From Betaproteobacteria bacterium (GTDB taxonomy: Bacteria; Pseudomonadota; Gammaproteobacteria; Burkholderiales; CAIKXV01): a stretch of 37,165 nt of DNA. The stretch covers positions 1 through 37,165 of the forward strand of contig JAJTHE010000098.1 of NCBI GenBank assembly GCA_021298815.1. The letters run 5' to 3'. The position numbers were made by a program, and so were the translations under genes. Position 1 is the stretch's first letter. Every line of letters begins with the position of its first letter. Positions 17,319-27,083 of this stretch are shown piece after piece. The notes below the pieces were generated by a model that did no database searches, was not told the origin of the DNA, and saw only the letters and a list, made by a program, of their open reading frames with translations.

Positions 17319-18749
17319 ATGGCACTGGTCACCCGCTGCTCCAACCCGGCCTGCCTGACGCTGTTCAGGGTGACGCCTGCCCAGCTGCAGGCCTTCGGCG
17401 GGCAGGTCCGCTGCAGCAGTTGCAAAACGGTGTTCGATGCGTTCCCGTCGCTGACCACGGTCGCCGATTCCGCGCTGAAGGCGCCGGAGCGTGCCGTACC
17501 GGCGCCGCCCTCGACGCCAGCCCCGACCCTGACCCCTGCGCAGCCCGAGGTGCAGGCCGGCCTCGCACCCGGGCCGGAGGCGCCGTCCGCCCGCGGGTTC
17601 GGTGCCGGCGAGAAGGTCCTCGAGTGGGAGACCCCGGCTGTGCAGCCGAGGGTCGATGCCCGGACCGAACCGCCTTCCATGCCGGTCGATCGTGTGCCGG
17701 ACCAGCCGCCCGGGGGTTCGCTCGATTTCGTCGTGGCACCGTCGCCGCTCCCCGCGGGCGCCCGCGAAGGCGAGCGCCTGTCCGACGCCGTGCAGGAGTA
17801 CCGGGTGCCAGCGGACGCTGGTGCCGCGCTGACGGGTGGACGGTCGCGGGACGCGCGTACCGCCAAGCCGCCGGTGCGACCGGAGTCGGACGCCGCGGCC
17901 GTATCTTCCGGCGCGTCGCCCCCGCCCTCGCCGGTCGTGCCGCCCGCGGCATCCCGTGCGGCATCCCCCGCTGCGCCCGCCCGTGTCGCCGCGCCGTCGC
18001 AGCGGGTCGATCCGCATCCGGATCCGGTGCCGCAGATCGCCCCGGAGCTCACCGACTATTCCGTCAAGCCGGGTCCGCCGCCGCGTGCGGCCTCGCCGGA
18101 CGGCCGCACCCGCCTCGTCCCCATGTTCGGCGGCCTGCTGCTGGTGGCGGCCGCCGGTGCGCTGCTGCTGGCCGGCGACCGTCTGCCCGCGCCGCTGGCC
18201 ACGGCGCTGCGCGAGAACGCCCTGGCGGCCGCCGTGGGCATGGTTGCGTTGCTGTGCTGGGTGCTGCGCCGCTTCCATGCGACCTGGATCGCCGCCGCGG
18301 TCGTGCTGACGCTGCTGCTCGCCAGCCAGCTCGTGTTCGCGTACCGGACCCAGGTCGCAGCACTCTATCCGGCCAGCCGGCCGCTGCTCGAGCGGCTGTG
18401 CCGGATGGCCAGCTGCGAGGTCGGGCTGCCGAAGGCAGCCGACCAGCTGGTGATCGAAAGCTCCGACCTGCAGGCGGTCGATGCCGCGAAGCCGAACCTG
18501 ATCCGGCTCGTGGCGTCGGTGCGCAACCGTGCGGCGATCGAGGTCGCATTCCCGGCGATCGAGGTCACGCTGACCGATGCACAGGATCGTCCGATGGCGC
18601 GCCGGGTACTGCTGCCCGAGCAATACCTCGCCGGACGCCAGCCGGCGCGCGCCGGGCTGCGCGCCGGCGAGGACTTCTCGATCCGGCTCACGCTCGACAC
18701 CACCGAACTGCGTCCGGTGGGCTATCGGCTGTACCTGTTCTATCCGTGA
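17319..18749 (+). CDS. zinc-ribbon and DUF3426 membrane protein
   Basis: A 476-residue protein with three parts. The N-terminal MJ0042-type zinc ribbon is RCSNPACLTLF...VRCSSCKTVFDA (Cys7, Cys12 and a CxxC near 31-34). A long Pro/Ala/Asp-rich disordered region covers about 50-260. Three hydrophobic helices (about 268-345) are followed by a C-terminal DUF3426 domain ending LRPVGYRLYLFYP. Function is unknown; family members follow prmA in many betaproteobacteria. The first Cys pair is CxxxxC rather than the usual CxxC. The stop overlaps the ABC gene start by 4 bp. Confidence 0.82.
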   Translation: MALVTRCSNPACLTLFRVTPAQLQAFGGQVRCSSCKTVFDAFPSLTTVADSALKAPERAVPAPPSTPAPTLTPAQPEVQAGLAPGPEAPSARGFGAGEKVLEWETPAVQPRVDARTEPPSMPVDRVPDQPPGGSLDFVVAPSPLPAGAREGERLSDAVQEYRVPADAGAALTGGRSRDARTAKPPVRPESDAAAVSSGASPPPSPVVPPAASRAASPAAPARVAAPSQRVDPHPDPVPQIAPELTDYSVKPGPPPRAASPDGRTRLVPMFGGLLLVAAAGALLLAGDRLPAPLATALRENALAAAVGMVALLCWVLRRFHATWIAAAVVLTLLLASQLVFAYRTQVAALYPASRPLLERLCRMASCEVGLPKAADQLVIESSDLQAVDAAKPNLIRLVASVRNRAAIEVAFPAIEVTLTDAQDRPMARRVLLPEQYLAGRQPARAGLRAGEDFSIRLTLDTTELRPVGYRLYLFYP

Positions 18750-20671
18750 CCGCGCCGGCGCAACCGGCCGCGAAGGACGAGGTCGCCGGCTTCGGCTGGG
18801 TCGGCAGCCTGTGGCGCGGCATGGCGCCGCTGCTGCGACCGCATCGCGGGCAGCTCGTGCTGATCGGCCTGCTGATGGCGGTGGAACTCGGCCTGCAGCT
18901 GGGGCAGCGCAAGGCGTTCGGCACGCTGGTCGACGATGCGCTGCTGAAGTCCGACGGCGGGCTGGTGGTGCTGATCCTGGTCCTGCTGCTGGTGGCCGCA
19001 GTGGTCTCCGGCGCCTCGGCGCTGATGCACGAATACCTGCAGGCGCGGCTGTGCGCATCGGTGCCGGGTGAAGTCCGGGCGCGCCTGTTCGACCATACGC
19101 AGCGGCTGCCGCTGTCGCGCCTGCGCACCTCGGCCCATGGCGATCTGATCACCCGCATCACCAGCGATGCCGGCAGCGTCGAGCCGGCACTGTGGTCGCT
19201 CGGCTACGTGGCGACCGCGGCCTGCGGCGCGGTGATCGCGCTCGGGCTGCTGCTCTGGAGCGACTGGCGCCTGGCGCTGGTCGGGATCGCGCTGCTGCCC
19301 CTGGCGCTGATCGGACCGCGCTACCTCACGCCGCTGGCCGCGCGCGAGAGCTATGCGGCGAAGACCGCGGTCGGCGGGCTAGCCACCCACCTGCAGGAGA
19401 ACCTGGCCAACCAGATCGTGCTGCGCGTGTTCGGCCTGGGCACGGTCGCCGCGCGCCGCTTCGATGTGCACAACCAGCGCATCATCACCGCGTCGCTGCG
19501 CTACAACGTGTTCAGCTACTTCAGCCATCGAGTGCCGTGGATCGCGATCGAGCTGATCGACCTCGTGGTGCTCGCGCTCGGTTGCTGGATGGTGGTGCGC
19601 GGCGACATGACGCCCGGCGGGCTGATCGCCTTCTACCTGCTGTTCTCCAGCCTGGCCACGCATACCTACTCGCTGACCGCGGCGATGCCCGGCCTGATCG
19701 GCGCGTCGGCCGGCATGCGCCGGATCTCGGAGCTGCTCGGCATGCAGGCGGAGACCCAGGCAGCGCAGGCAGTGCAGGCAGTGCAGGCAGTGGCGAGTGC
19801 GCCTGCACGCACGGACGCCGCGGCGGCGGTGGCCGCAGGTGGCGCGCCGCGCGCCGGTCGGTTGCAGGGACCGCCGTCGATGCGCTTCGAGCAGGTGAGC
19901 TTCCGCTATGCCACCGCTGCAGAGGGCTCCGCTGCCGGCACGCCCGCGGCCGATGCCGCCACCGATCCTGCCCCGGCCGCGCCGTCCGACCAGCTGAGCG
20001 AGGCGTCGTTCGAGGTCGCCGCCGGAGGCATGACCGCGTTCGTGGGCTCGAGCGGGTCGGGCAAGAGCACGGCCCTGCAGCTGCTGCTCGGCCTGCAGCG
20101 TCCGCGTGCCGGGCGCGTGCTGGTCGATGGCGTCGACCTCGCGGGCATCGACCTGCAGGACTACTGGTCGGGTGTCAGCGCCGTGTTCCAGGACAGCCTG
20201 CTGTTCAACACCACGATCGCGGAGAACATCCGTGCCGGCCGCATGGATGCGAGCGACGCGCAGGTCGCGGCGGCTGCCCATGCGGCGGGCATCGGCGCAT
20301 GGATCGATACCCTGCCGGACGGCTATGAGACGGTCGTTGCCGGCGATACCTGCTCGGGCGGACAGCGCCAGCGCATCGCGATCGCACGCGCGCTGGTGCG
20401 CGAGCCGCTGCTGCTGGTGCTCGACGAGCCGACCAGCGCACTCGATCCGGCCACCGGCCGTGCGGTGATGCAGACGCTGCTCGACGTGTCGGGCGGTCGT
20501 ACTTCCGTGCTGGTCACCCACCAGCTGCGCGACGCCGCGCGCGCGGACCGGGTGGTGGTGTTCGACCGTGCGCGGGTGGTCGAGGCGGGTACGCATGCCG
20601 AGCTGCTCGCGCTCGGCGGCGTCTATGCCGGGCTGTGGGCGCAGCAGGAACAGCGGTCTACGCCGGACTAG
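18746..20671 (+). CDS. ABC exporter, fused permease and ATPase
   Basis: A 641-residue half-transporter with an N-terminal six-helix domain (about 35-325) and a C-terminal ATPase. Walker A is GSSGSGKST (434-442), the Q-loop VFQDSLLFN, the signature CSGGQ (536-540; usual LSGGQ), Walker B LLLVLDEPTSALD and the H-loop VLVTHQL. It resembles MsbA/multidrug-type exporters; substrate is unknown. The linker between the domains is Ala/Gln-rich and partly encoded by a 9-bp tandem repeat, and the ATPase has an Ala/Pro-rich insert before Walker A. The GTG start overlaps the previous stop. Its 3' end overlaps convergent yaeQ by 4 bp. Confidence 0.88.
   Translation: MTAPAQPAAKDEVAGFGWVGSLWRGMAPLLRPHRGQLVLIGLLMAVELGLQLGQRKAFGTLVDDALLKSDGGLVVLILVLLLVAAVVSGASALMHEYLQARLCASVPGEVRARLFDHTQRLPLSRLRTSAHGDLITRITSDAGSVEPALWSLGYVATAACGAVIALGLLLWSDWRLALVGIALLPLALIGPRYLTPLAARESYAAKTAVGGLATHLQENLANQIVLRVFGLGTVAARRFDVHNQRIITASLRYNVFSYFSHRVPWIAIELIDLVVLALGCWMVVRGDMTPGGLIAFYLLFSSLATHTYSLTAAMPGLIGASAGMRRISELLGMQAETQAAQAVQAVQAVASAPARTDAAAAVAAGGAPRAGRLQGPPSMRFEQVSFRYATAAEGSAAGTPAADAATDPAPAAPSDQLSEASFEVAAGGMTAFVGSSGSGKSTALQLLLGLQRPRAGRVLVDGVDLAGIDLQDYWSGVSAVFQDSLLFNTTIAENIRAGRMDASDAQVAAAAHAAGIGAWIDTLPDGYETVVAGDTCSGGQRQRIAIARALVREPLLLVLDEPTSALDPATGRAVMQTLLDVSGGRTSVLVTHQLRDAARADRVVVFDRARVVEAGTHAELLALGGVYAGLWAQQEQRSTPD
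19756..19791 (+). repeat. 9-bp in-frame tandem repeat in the ABC transporter linker
   Basis: Three perfect copies of GCAGGCAGT (19765-19791) follow one imperfect copy (19756-19764). They encode Gln-Ala-Val repeats in the linker between the membrane domain and the ATPase. Unit length is a multiple of three, so slippage would change linker length without breaking the frame. Confidence 0.8.
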
Positions 20672-21225
20672 CGGCCCATGCGGTTCGTGGCCGCCTTCAG
20701 TTGCACCCGCTCGATGGTCACCGTCGTCGATTCGTCCGAGAACGTGATGTCGCCTTCCTGGACGAGGCACTGGAGCTGCATCGAACGTTTCGCCAGTGCG
20801 GCAAGCGCGAGGCTGGTCTGCTGCGGCAGCTTCCAGACCGCCAGGCGATCGATCTGCGTGCAGGTCGATGCAGCGTCCGCCCACCACAGGTCGGCACCAC
20901 GGCCGTAGGCGTACACCATGACGGCATCGCTGCGGCCGGCCGCCTTGCGCAGGAGCTTCGGCTCGGGCAGCCCGACCTCGATCCACAAGCGGATCGCGCC
21001 GGTGAGGTCCTTGATCCACAGCGACGGTTCGTCCTGCGCGCTGACATCGCCCGCGAAGGCGAGCATCTCGTCCGCGTTCAGCGCATAGGCGAGCAGGCGG
21101 GCCATCATGCGTTCATCGGTCTCGGACGGATGGCGGGCCAGCGTGAGCGAATGCGTGGCGTAGTAGTGGCGGTCGAGGTCGCTGACCTGCAGTTCCGCCT
21201 TGAATACCGTGGACTTCAGGGCCAC
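20668..21225 (-). CDS. yaeQ: YaeQ family protein
   Basis: A 185-residue YaeQ protein. The N-terminus ALKSTVFKAELQVSDLDRHYY and the blocks HPSETDERMMARLLAYAL, LTGAIRLWIEVGLPEPKLLRKA and WADAASTCTQIDRLAVW match the family. The fold is PD-(D/E)XK nuclease-like, but the E. coli gene was first known as a suppressor of an rfaH defect and its activity is unclear. It starts with GTG. It is convergent with the ABC gene, overlapping it by 4 bp, and divergent from the phosphoketolase gene. Confidence 0.88.
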   Translation of the reverse strand: MALKSTVFKAELQVSDLDRHYYATHSLTLARHPSETDERMMARLLAYALNADEMLAFAGDVSAQDEPSLWIKDLTGAIRLWIEVGLPEPKLLRKAAGRSDAVMVYAYGRGADLWWADAASTCTQIDRLAVWKLPQQTSLALAALAKRSMQLQCLVQEGDITFSDESTTVTIERVQLKAATNRMGR

Positions 21226-21243
21226 GGGACCGTCCTGGAAACC

Positions 21244-21272
21244 ATCATCTGTGCATCACCATCAAAGTGCAA
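21244..21272 (-). promoter_or_regulatory. weak candidate promoter of yaeQ
   Basis: On the minus strand, TTGCAC and GATGAT are separated by 17 bp, with three and four matches to the consensus boxes. The -10 box is 18 bp upstream of the yaeQ GTG. The rest of the 202-bp divergent spacer (21226-21427) shows only the phosphoketolase ribosome-binding site. Confidence 0.2.
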
Positions 21273-21427
21273 CGTGGAGTGTGTAGAGGGGAGGATGCCG
21301 ACGTGGGCCCTTTACCTGGCCCCGGATTATGCGGCCGATGCATGCGCTGCGCTGCCAAGGCAGCCGGCGCGGGCGCGTTCGTTGCTGGACCACCCTCTTT
21401 CCCCTTGGCCCCCCTGGAGGCAGCACC

Positions 21428-23854
21428 ATGGCAACCGCGTCCGACACGACATCCGCCCGGGGCATCGACGTGCCCGCACCGGAAGAACTGCAGCGGATCG
21501 ACGCCTGGTGGCGTGCCGCCAACTACCTGTCCGTGGGGCAGATCTACCTGCTCGCCAACCCGCTGCTGCGCGAGCCGCTGACCCGCGACCATGTGAAGCC
21601 GCGGCTGCTCGGCCACTGGGGTACCACGCCCGGCCTGAACTTCCTCTGGGTGCACCTGAACCGGGTGATCCGGCGGCACGACATCGACATGATCTTCATC
21701 GCCGGTCCCGGCCATGGCGGACCTGCGCTGGTGGCCAGCACCTGGCTCGAAGGCAGCTACAGCGAACACTATCCCGACGTGTCGCGCGACGCCGAAGGCA
21801 TGGCACGGCTGTTCCGGCAGTTCTCCTTCCCCGGCGGCATCGGCAGCCATGCCACGCCCGAAGTGCCCGGTTCGATCCATGAAGGCGGCGAACTCGGCTA
21901 TGCGCTGTCGCATGCGTTCGGCGCCGCGTTCGACAACCCTGGCCTGGTGGTCGCCTGCGTGATCGGCGACGGCGAGGCGGAGACCGGGCCACTCGCCGCC
22001 GCCTGGCATTCGAACAAGTTCCTCGACCCGGTGCGCGATGGCGCCGTGCTGCCGATCCTGCACCTGAACGGCTACAAGATCGCGAACCCGACCATCCTCG
22101 CCCGCATCCCTCCGGCGGAACTGGACAGCCTGCTCACCGGCTATGGCTACGAGCCGTTCCATGTCGAAGGCAGCGATCCGTTCGAGATGCATGGCGCGAT
22201 GGCGGCCACCCTCGAGGTCGTGCTCGAACGCATCCGTGCGATCCAGGCGCATGCCCGCGCGAGGACGCAGTCGGAGCGGCCGCGCTGGCCGATGATCGTG
22301 CTGCGCAGCCCGAAGGGCTGGACGGGCCCGAAGGAGATCGACGGCCTGAAGACCGAAGGCCACTGGCGCTCGCACCAGGTGCCGTTCTCGGATCCGCGCA
22401 GCAACCCGGAGCACCTGCACCTGCTCGAGCAGTGGATGAAGAGCTACCGGCCGGAGGAACTGTTCGACGCGCAGGGCTGCCCGATGCCATCCCTGCTGTC
22501 GCTCGCGCCGTCCGGCCTGCGCCGCATGGGATGCAACCCGCATGCCAACGGCGGCGCGCTGCTGCGCGAACTGCGCCTGCCCGACTTCCGAGACCATGCG
22601 GTGGCGGTGCCCGCGCCCGGCGGTGCGCTGGCCGAGCCCACGCGGGTGATGGGCGGCTTCCTGCGCGACACGATGCAGCTGAACGCAGGCGCGCGCAACT
22701 TCCGCGTGGTCGGTCCGGACGAGACCGCGTCGAACCGGCTCGGTGCGCTGTTCGAGGTGACCAATCGCGCATGGATGGCGCAGACGCTGCCCGAGGACAC
22801 CTTCCTCGCGCAGGACGGGCGGGTGATGGAGATCCTGTCCGAGCACACCTGCCAGGGCTGGCTCGAAGGCTACCTGCTGACCGGCCGGCACGGCCTGTTC
22901 TCCTGCTACGAGGCGTTCATCCACATCGTCGACTCGATGTTCAACCAGCATGCGAAGTGGCTGAAGGTGGCGGGCGAGGTGCCGTGGCGCCGGCCGATCG
23001 CATCGCTCAACATCCTGCTCACCTCGCATGTCTGGCAGCAGGACCACAACGGCTTCTCGCACCAGGACCCCGGCTTCATCGACCATGTGGTGAACAAGAA
23101 GGCGAGCATGGTCCGGGTCTACCTGCCGCCGGACGCGAACACGCTGCTGCACGTGACCGACCGCTGCCTGCGTTCGCGCGACCGGGTGAACGTGATCGTG
23201 TCGGGCAAGCAGATGCAGGCACAGTGGCTCGACATGGACGATGCGATCCGCCATTGCAGCGCCGGCATCGGCATCTGGAAATGGGCGAGCAACGACGGGG
23301 CGAGCAGCAACGACAGCGGCGCACCCGACGTCGTGATGGCCTGTGCCGGCGACGTGCCGACGCTGGAGACCCTCGCCGCGGTCGACCTGCTGCGCACCCA
23401 CCTGCCGTCGCTGAAGGTGCGCGTGGTGAACGTGGTCGACCTGATGACCCTGCAGGACAGCAGCGAGCATCCGGACGGTCTCGAGGACCATGAATTCGAT
23501 TCGCTGTTCACCACCGACCGGCCGATCGTGTTCGCCTACCACGGCTATCCATGGCTCATCCACCGCCTGACCTATCGCCGCACCAACCATGGCAACCTGC
23601 ATGTGCGCGGCTACAAGGAGGAAGGCACGACCACCACGCCGTTCGACATGGTGGTTCGCAACGACCTCGACCGCTTCCACCTGGTGATGGACGTGATCGA
23701 CCGCGTGCCGTCACTGGGCTACCGGGCGGCGCACCTGCGGCAGTGGGCGCGCGACCGGCTGGTCGAACACCATGCGTACATCCGTGAGCACGGACAGGAC
23801 ATGCCCGCGATCCGCGAATGGAAGTGGTCGGCGGCGGCGATCACTCCATCCTGA
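21428..23854 (+). CDS. xfp: xylulose-5-phosphate / fructose-6-phosphate phosphoketolase
   Basis: Thiamine-diphosphate enzyme of 808 residues that splits xylulose 5-phosphate or fructose 6-phosphate with phosphate to give acetyl phosphate. Hallmarks: [63 protein letters not shown] (His-rich active-site segments), the ThDP motif [18 protein letters not shown], and later SHVWRQD-like [17 protein letters not shown] and [21 protein letters not shown] at 21416-21420 is 7 nt before the ATG. It stands alone; no acetate kinase or phosphotransacetylase is next to it. Substrate preference cannot be read from sequence. Confidence 0.95.
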   Translation: MATASDTTSARGIDVPAPEELQRIDAWWRAANYLSVGQIYLLANPLLREPLTRDHVKPRLLGHWGTTPGLNFLWVHLNRVIRRHDIDMIFIAGPGHGGPALVASTWLEGSYSEHYPDVSRDAEGMARLFRQFSFPGGIGSHATPEVPGSIHEGGELGYALSHAFGAAFDNPGLVVACVIGDGEAETGPLAAAWHSNKFLDPVRDGAVLPILHLNGYKIANPTILARIPPAELDSLLTGYGYEPFHVEGSDPFEMHGAMAATLEVVLERIRAIQAHARARTQSERPRWPMIVLRSPKGWTGPKEIDGLKTEGHWRSHQVPFSDPRSNPEHLHLLEQWMKSYRPEELFDAQGCPMPSLLSLAPSGLRRMGCNPHANGGALLRELRLPDFRDHAVAVPAPGGALAEPTRVMGGFLRDTMQLNAGARNFRVVGPDETASNRLGALFEVTNRAWMAQTLPEDTFLAQDGRVMEILSEHTCQGWLEGYLLTGRHGLFSCYEAFIHIVDSMFNQHAKWLKVAGEVPWRRPIASLNILLTSHVWQQDHNGFSHQDPGFIDHVVNKKASMVRVYLPPDANTLLHVTDRCLRSRDRVNVIVSGKQMQAQWLDMDDAIRHCSAGIGIWKWASNDGASSNDSGAPDVVMACAGDVPTLETLAAVDLLRTHLPSLKVRVVNVVDLMTLQDSSEHPDGLEDHEFDSLFTTDRPIVFAYHGYPWLIHRLTYRRTNHGNLHVRGYKEEGTTTTPFDMVVRNDLDRFHLVMDVIDRVPSLGYRAAHLRQWARDRLVEHHAYIREHGQDMPAIREWKWSAAAITPS

Positions 23855-23885
23855 CGCCGCGCCTGCGCACGACCCGCGTCGCAGT

Positions 23886-24866
23886 TCATTCCGGCTGGAT
23901 CTTCGCCGCCGCCGCTGCCCTGGCCCATTTCTCCGTCTCCGACCTCAGCCGGGTCGCGAATTGCGCCGGCGTGGACGGGATGGCGTTCAGGCCCTGTGCC
24001 TCCATCCGCCGCTGCAGGGGCGCGGCGTTCAGTTGCGCGACGGTTTCCGCGTTCAACCGGTCCACGATCGCGCGTGGCGTCGCCGCCGGTGCCATCAGGC
24101 CGTACCAGGTCGTGTAGTCGAATCCGGGGACGCCGGCCTCGTCCAGCGTGGGCACATCCGGCAGCAGGCCCACCCGCTTGATCGGCGTCACGCCGAATGC
24201 GCGCAACCGGCCGGATTTCACGTGCGGCAGCGCCGACGCCAGGGTCGACATGTATACGGTGATCTCGTTACCCATCAGTGCGGCCAGCGCAGGCCCGCCC
24301 CCCTTGTAGGGTACGTGGATCATGCTGCCGTCGATGGACACCAGCAGCAGCTCGGTCGCCAGGTGGATGCCCGATCCGATGCCGGCCGAACCGAAGCTCA
24401 GCTTGCCGGGATTGGCCCGCACATGGGCGATGAACTCCTTCAGGTTTCGCGCAGGCAGCGCAGGCTGGACCAGCAGGATATTGGGCTGCTCGGCGACCAG
24501 TGACACCGCAGCGAGATCGCGCAGCGTGTCGTAGGGCAGTTTCTTGTAGAGCGCGGGATTGACGGCCAGGCTGATGCTTCCCAGCAGCACCGTATAGCCG
24601 TCGGGCGTCGCCTTCACGACGATGTCCGTGCCCAGCACACTCCCGGCTCCGGGGCGGTTGTCCACCACGATGGTGGTGCCCAGCGCCGGCGCGAGGCTTT
24701 CCGAGAGGACCCGCGCGACGACATCGGGCCCGCCCCCGCTCGCGAACGGCACGATCATGCGGATCGCGCGACTGGGATAACTGCCCTGCGCAAACGCCAG
24801 CCAGGGCACCAATGCAAGCGTCCCGACCGCGACTGAGGCACAGATGCTTCGATCGATACCACGCAT
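23886..24866 (-). CDS. Bug/TctC-family periplasmic substrate-binding protein (1)
   Basis: A 326-residue extracytoplasmic binding protein of the tripartite tricarboxylate transporter (TTT) type. The signal peptide ends near LAFAQG. Bug landmarks: IVPFASGGGPDVVARVL, VVDNRPGAGSVLGTD, ATPDGYTVLLGS, GKLSFGSAGIGSGIHLATEL, HVPYKGGGPA and LLPDVPTLDEAGVPGF. The ligand of this family (citrate, malate, glutamate, aromatic acids) cannot be assigned from sequence. It is the last of three consecutive minus-strand Bug genes. GGGAGG precedes the ATG. It is convergent with phosphoketolase (31-bp gap). Confidence 0.9.
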   Translation of the reverse strand: MRGIDRSICASVAVGTLALVPWLAFAQGSYPSRAIRMIVPFASGGGPDVVARVLSESLAPALGTTIVVDNRPGAGSVLGTDIVVKATPDGYTVLLGSISLAVNPALYKKLPYDTLRDLAAVSLVAEQPNILLVQPALPARNLKEFIAHVRANPGKLSFGSAGIGSGIHLATELLLVSIDGSMIHVPYKGGGPALAALMGNEITVYMSTLASALPHVKSGRLRAFGVTPIKRVGLLPDVPTLDEAGVPGFDYTTWYGLMAPAATPRAIVDRLNAETVAQLNAAPLQRRMEAQGLNAIPSTPAQFATRLRSETEKWARAAAAAKIQPE

Positions 24867-24944
24867 GGTCGCCTCCCGAGCCTTCGATGAAGATCAGCGT
24901 CCTGTTTCGTCGTGCTTCGTCCTGGAAGTGGCCGGGCGCCGCCG

Positions 24945-25928
24945 TCACTCGAGCTTGATGCCGCCCTTGCGCACCACCTCGGCCCACTTGGCGACCTCGG
25001 TCTTCATCCAGGCCGACAACTGTTCCGGTTTCATCGTCGACACCTCTGCGCCCTGCCGGCCGAGGTACTCGCGCATCTCGGGCACGTTGAGGATTCGGGT
25101 GATGTCGGTCGACAACCGGTCGAGCGCGGGACGCGGGCTCGCCGACGCGGCGAGGATTCCCTGCCACGAGCCTGTCTCGAACCCGGGGACGCCCGACTCC
25201 GATACGGTGGGCACGTCGGGCAGCGTCGGGTAGCGCTTCGCGCCGGACACCGCCACCAGCCGCAGGCGGCCGCTCTTCACGTAGGGGTAGGTCGCGAGCA
25301 TGCCGTTGAAGGTGAGGTCGGCATGGCCGCCAGCCACGTCGATCAGCGCTGCCGCGCCGCCCTTGTACGGGATGAACGCCCACTTCAGCCCCGTCACCTG
25401 CGCGAACGCGACACCGGCGAGGTGCGGCGGCCCGCCGACGCCGGACGTCGCGAAGTTGAGTTGCCCGGGCCGGGTGCGTGCGAGCGCGATCAGTTCCTTC
25501 ACCGTCTTCACCGGCACCGACGGATGCACCACAAGCAGGTGCGGCGAATAGGCGACCATGGTGACGCCGGCCAGGTCGCGCACCGGATCGTACGACTGCT
25601 TGTACACGGAGGGGTTGATCGCGATCGCGCCGAGGTCGGCGAGCAGCAGCGTGTGGCCGTCGGGCGTGGCGCGCGCGACGATCTCCGCGCCGACGTTGCC
25701 GTTGGCACCTGCGCGGTTCTCGACCAGCACCGGCTGCCCGAGCGCCTCGGACAGCTTCGGGGCGATCTGCCGGGCGAGGATGTCGGAGGTGCCGCCCGCA
25801 GCGAAGGGCACGATGAAGCGCACCGGCCCGTTCGGGAAGGTCTGTGCCGCCGCCGGCAGGCAGGCGCCGAAGGCCGATGCAAGGAGGCCCGCTGCGGTCG
25901 TGGTGCGGATGCGTGCGTCGAAGGTCAT
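24945..25928 (-). CDS. Bug/TctC-family periplasmic substrate-binding protein (2)
   Basis: A 327-residue Bug protein with signal peptide ending near LPAAAQ. Motifs: IVPFAAGGTSDILARQIAP, VENRAGANGNVGAEIV, ATPDGHTLLLADLG, GQLNFATSGVGGPPHLAGVAF, PYKGGAAALIDVAGG, TLPDVPTVSESGVPGF. GAGGAG lies 9 nt before the ATG. It lies 78 bp upstream of Bug 1 and 37 bp downstream of Bug 3, which suggests one transcript. Ala203-Gly206 replaces the more usual GGQV before the hinge region. Ligand unknown. Confidence 0.9.
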   Translation of the reverse strand: MTFDARIRTTTAAGLLASAFGACLPAAAQTFPNGPVRFIVPFAAGGTSDILARQIAPKLSEALGQPVLVENRAGANGNVGAEIVARATPDGHTLLLADLGAIAINPSVYKQSYDPVRDLAGVTMVAYSPHLLVVHPSVPVKTVKELIALARTRPGQLNFATSGVGGPPHLAGVAFAQVTGLKWAFIPYKGGAAALIDVAGGHADLTFNGMLATYPYVKSGRLRLVAVSGAKRYPTLPDVPTVSESGVPGFETGSWQGILAASASPRPALDRLSTDITRILNVPEMREYLGRQGAEVSTMKPEQLSAWMKTEVAKWAEVVRKGGIKLE

Positions 25929-25965
25929 GCGTGCTTACTCCTCGTGTCCTGCGGGTATCCGGCGT

Positions 25966-26985
25966 CTATTCGATCGACAGCTTCGCGGCTGCGATCGCGG
26001 CCTTGAAGCGGTTCCATTCGTCGCGGATCAGGCTCGCGAACTCGGCCGGCGTGCTGCTCGCGGGATCCGCGCCGGCACGCACCATCAGTTCCTGCGTCTC
26101 CGGCTGCTTCATCGCCGCGACCACCGTCGCATGCAGCCGGTCGGTGATCGGGCGCGGCGTCCCGCGTGGCACCATGAGGCCGACCCAGCCGGTCGACTGG
26201 AAGCCGGGCAGCGTGGACTCCGCCAGCGTCGGCAGCTCGGGCAACTGGGTGCTGCGCTTCGTGCCCGCGGTGGCGAGTGCCCGCAACTGGCCGGACCGTA
26301 TGAACGGCAGCGTCGCGGCGAGCGGCGTCACCGTGAACTGCGCCTCGTTGGCGACGGTCGCCGTGACCGAGGCACCGCCGCCCTTGTACGGAACATGGAC
26401 CGCGTCGGTGCCGCTCGCCAGCAGGAACTGCACGCCCGCCAGGTGGCTCTGCGAGCCGGCGCCGGCCGAGGCCATGTTGAGCCGGCCCGGCGCCGCCTTC
26501 AGCAATCCGATCAGGTCCCTGGGCGTCTTCGCGGCCAGCGAGGGGTGGACGACCATCACGTTCTGCGTGATCGCGAACAGCGATACCGGTACCAGGTCGG
26601 CGAACGGGTCGAAGGTCAGCTTCTTCTGCAGGAGCGGCGCGATGACCTGGGTCGCGGTCGCGGTGCCGAGCAGCGTGTAGCCGTCGGGCACTGCGCGCGC
26701 GGCGATCTCCATGCCGATGATGCCGCCGGCCCCGGGCCGGTTGTCGACCACGATCTGCTGGCCCAGCAGGTCTGCCATGCGCATGGCGAGCACGCGGCTG
26801 ATCGTGTCGTTGGAGGAGCCCGCGCCCTGCGGCACGATCATCCGGACCGGGCGCTGCGGCCATGCCTGCGCCGCAGCACCGGCCGTCGCCGTCAACGCAA
26901 CGGCGCCTGCGATCGTGGCTGCGGCTGCGGCCAGCGACCGGCGCGCCACGTTCGCCCGCGCCCTGCCCTCGACGGTTCCACTCAT
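25966..26985 (-). CDS. Bug/TctC-family periplasmic substrate-binding protein (3)
   Basis: A 339-residue Bug protein with a long, Arg-rich signal region (VARRSLAAAAATIAG) and cleavage near AAAQAW. Motifs: VVDNRPGAGGIIGMEI, ARAVPDGYTLLGTATA, HVPYKGGGASVTATVANE, PELPTLAESTLPGFQSTGW, RGTPRPITDRL. The start at 26985 follows GGGAGG; seven codons upstream is another in-frame ATG. It is clearly paralogous to Bug 4 at 27718-28737: same length, with long identical blocks such as SHLAGVQ and FIRSGQLRALATAGT. It is transcribed away from the selenoprotein candidate; 98 bp separate the starts. Confidence 0.9.
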   Translation of the reverse strand: MSGTVEGRARANVARRSLAAAAATIAGAVALTATAGAAAQAWPQRPVRMIVPQGAGSSNDTISRVLAMRMADLLGQQIVVDNRPGAGGIIGMEIAARAVPDGYTLLGTATATQVIAPLLQKKLTFDPFADLVPVSLFAITQNVMVVHPSLAAKTPRDLIGLLKAAPGRLNMASAGAGSQSHLAGVQFLLASGTDAVHVPYKGGGASVTATVANEAQFTVTPLAATLPFIRSGQLRALATAGTKRSTQLPELPTLAESTLPGFQSTGWVGLMVPRGTPRPITDRLHATVVAAMKQPETQELMVRAGADPASSTPAEFASLIRDEWNRFKAAIAAAKLSIE

Positions 26986-27083
26986 CTGCTTCCTCCCGTG
27001 GTGCACTGCATGGCCGGCGTGCGTTGCGCAGGTCCTGCAGTTGCTCTAGTGTGTCCACGTTATCACATGCCGCGAGGATATCC

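Noticed and set aside
21302..21330. A -10-like GATTAT upstream of phosphoketolase.
   Set aside because: No -35-like hexamer at a suitable distance.
21245..23680. An 811-codon minus-strand frame opposite phosphoketolase.
   Set aside because: Composition artefact; no recognisable domain, and phosphoketolase is full length.
27038..27066. TATCAC as a -10 box for the selenoprotein candidate.
   Set aside because: The hexamer 17 bp upstream does not resemble a -35 box; too weak to list.
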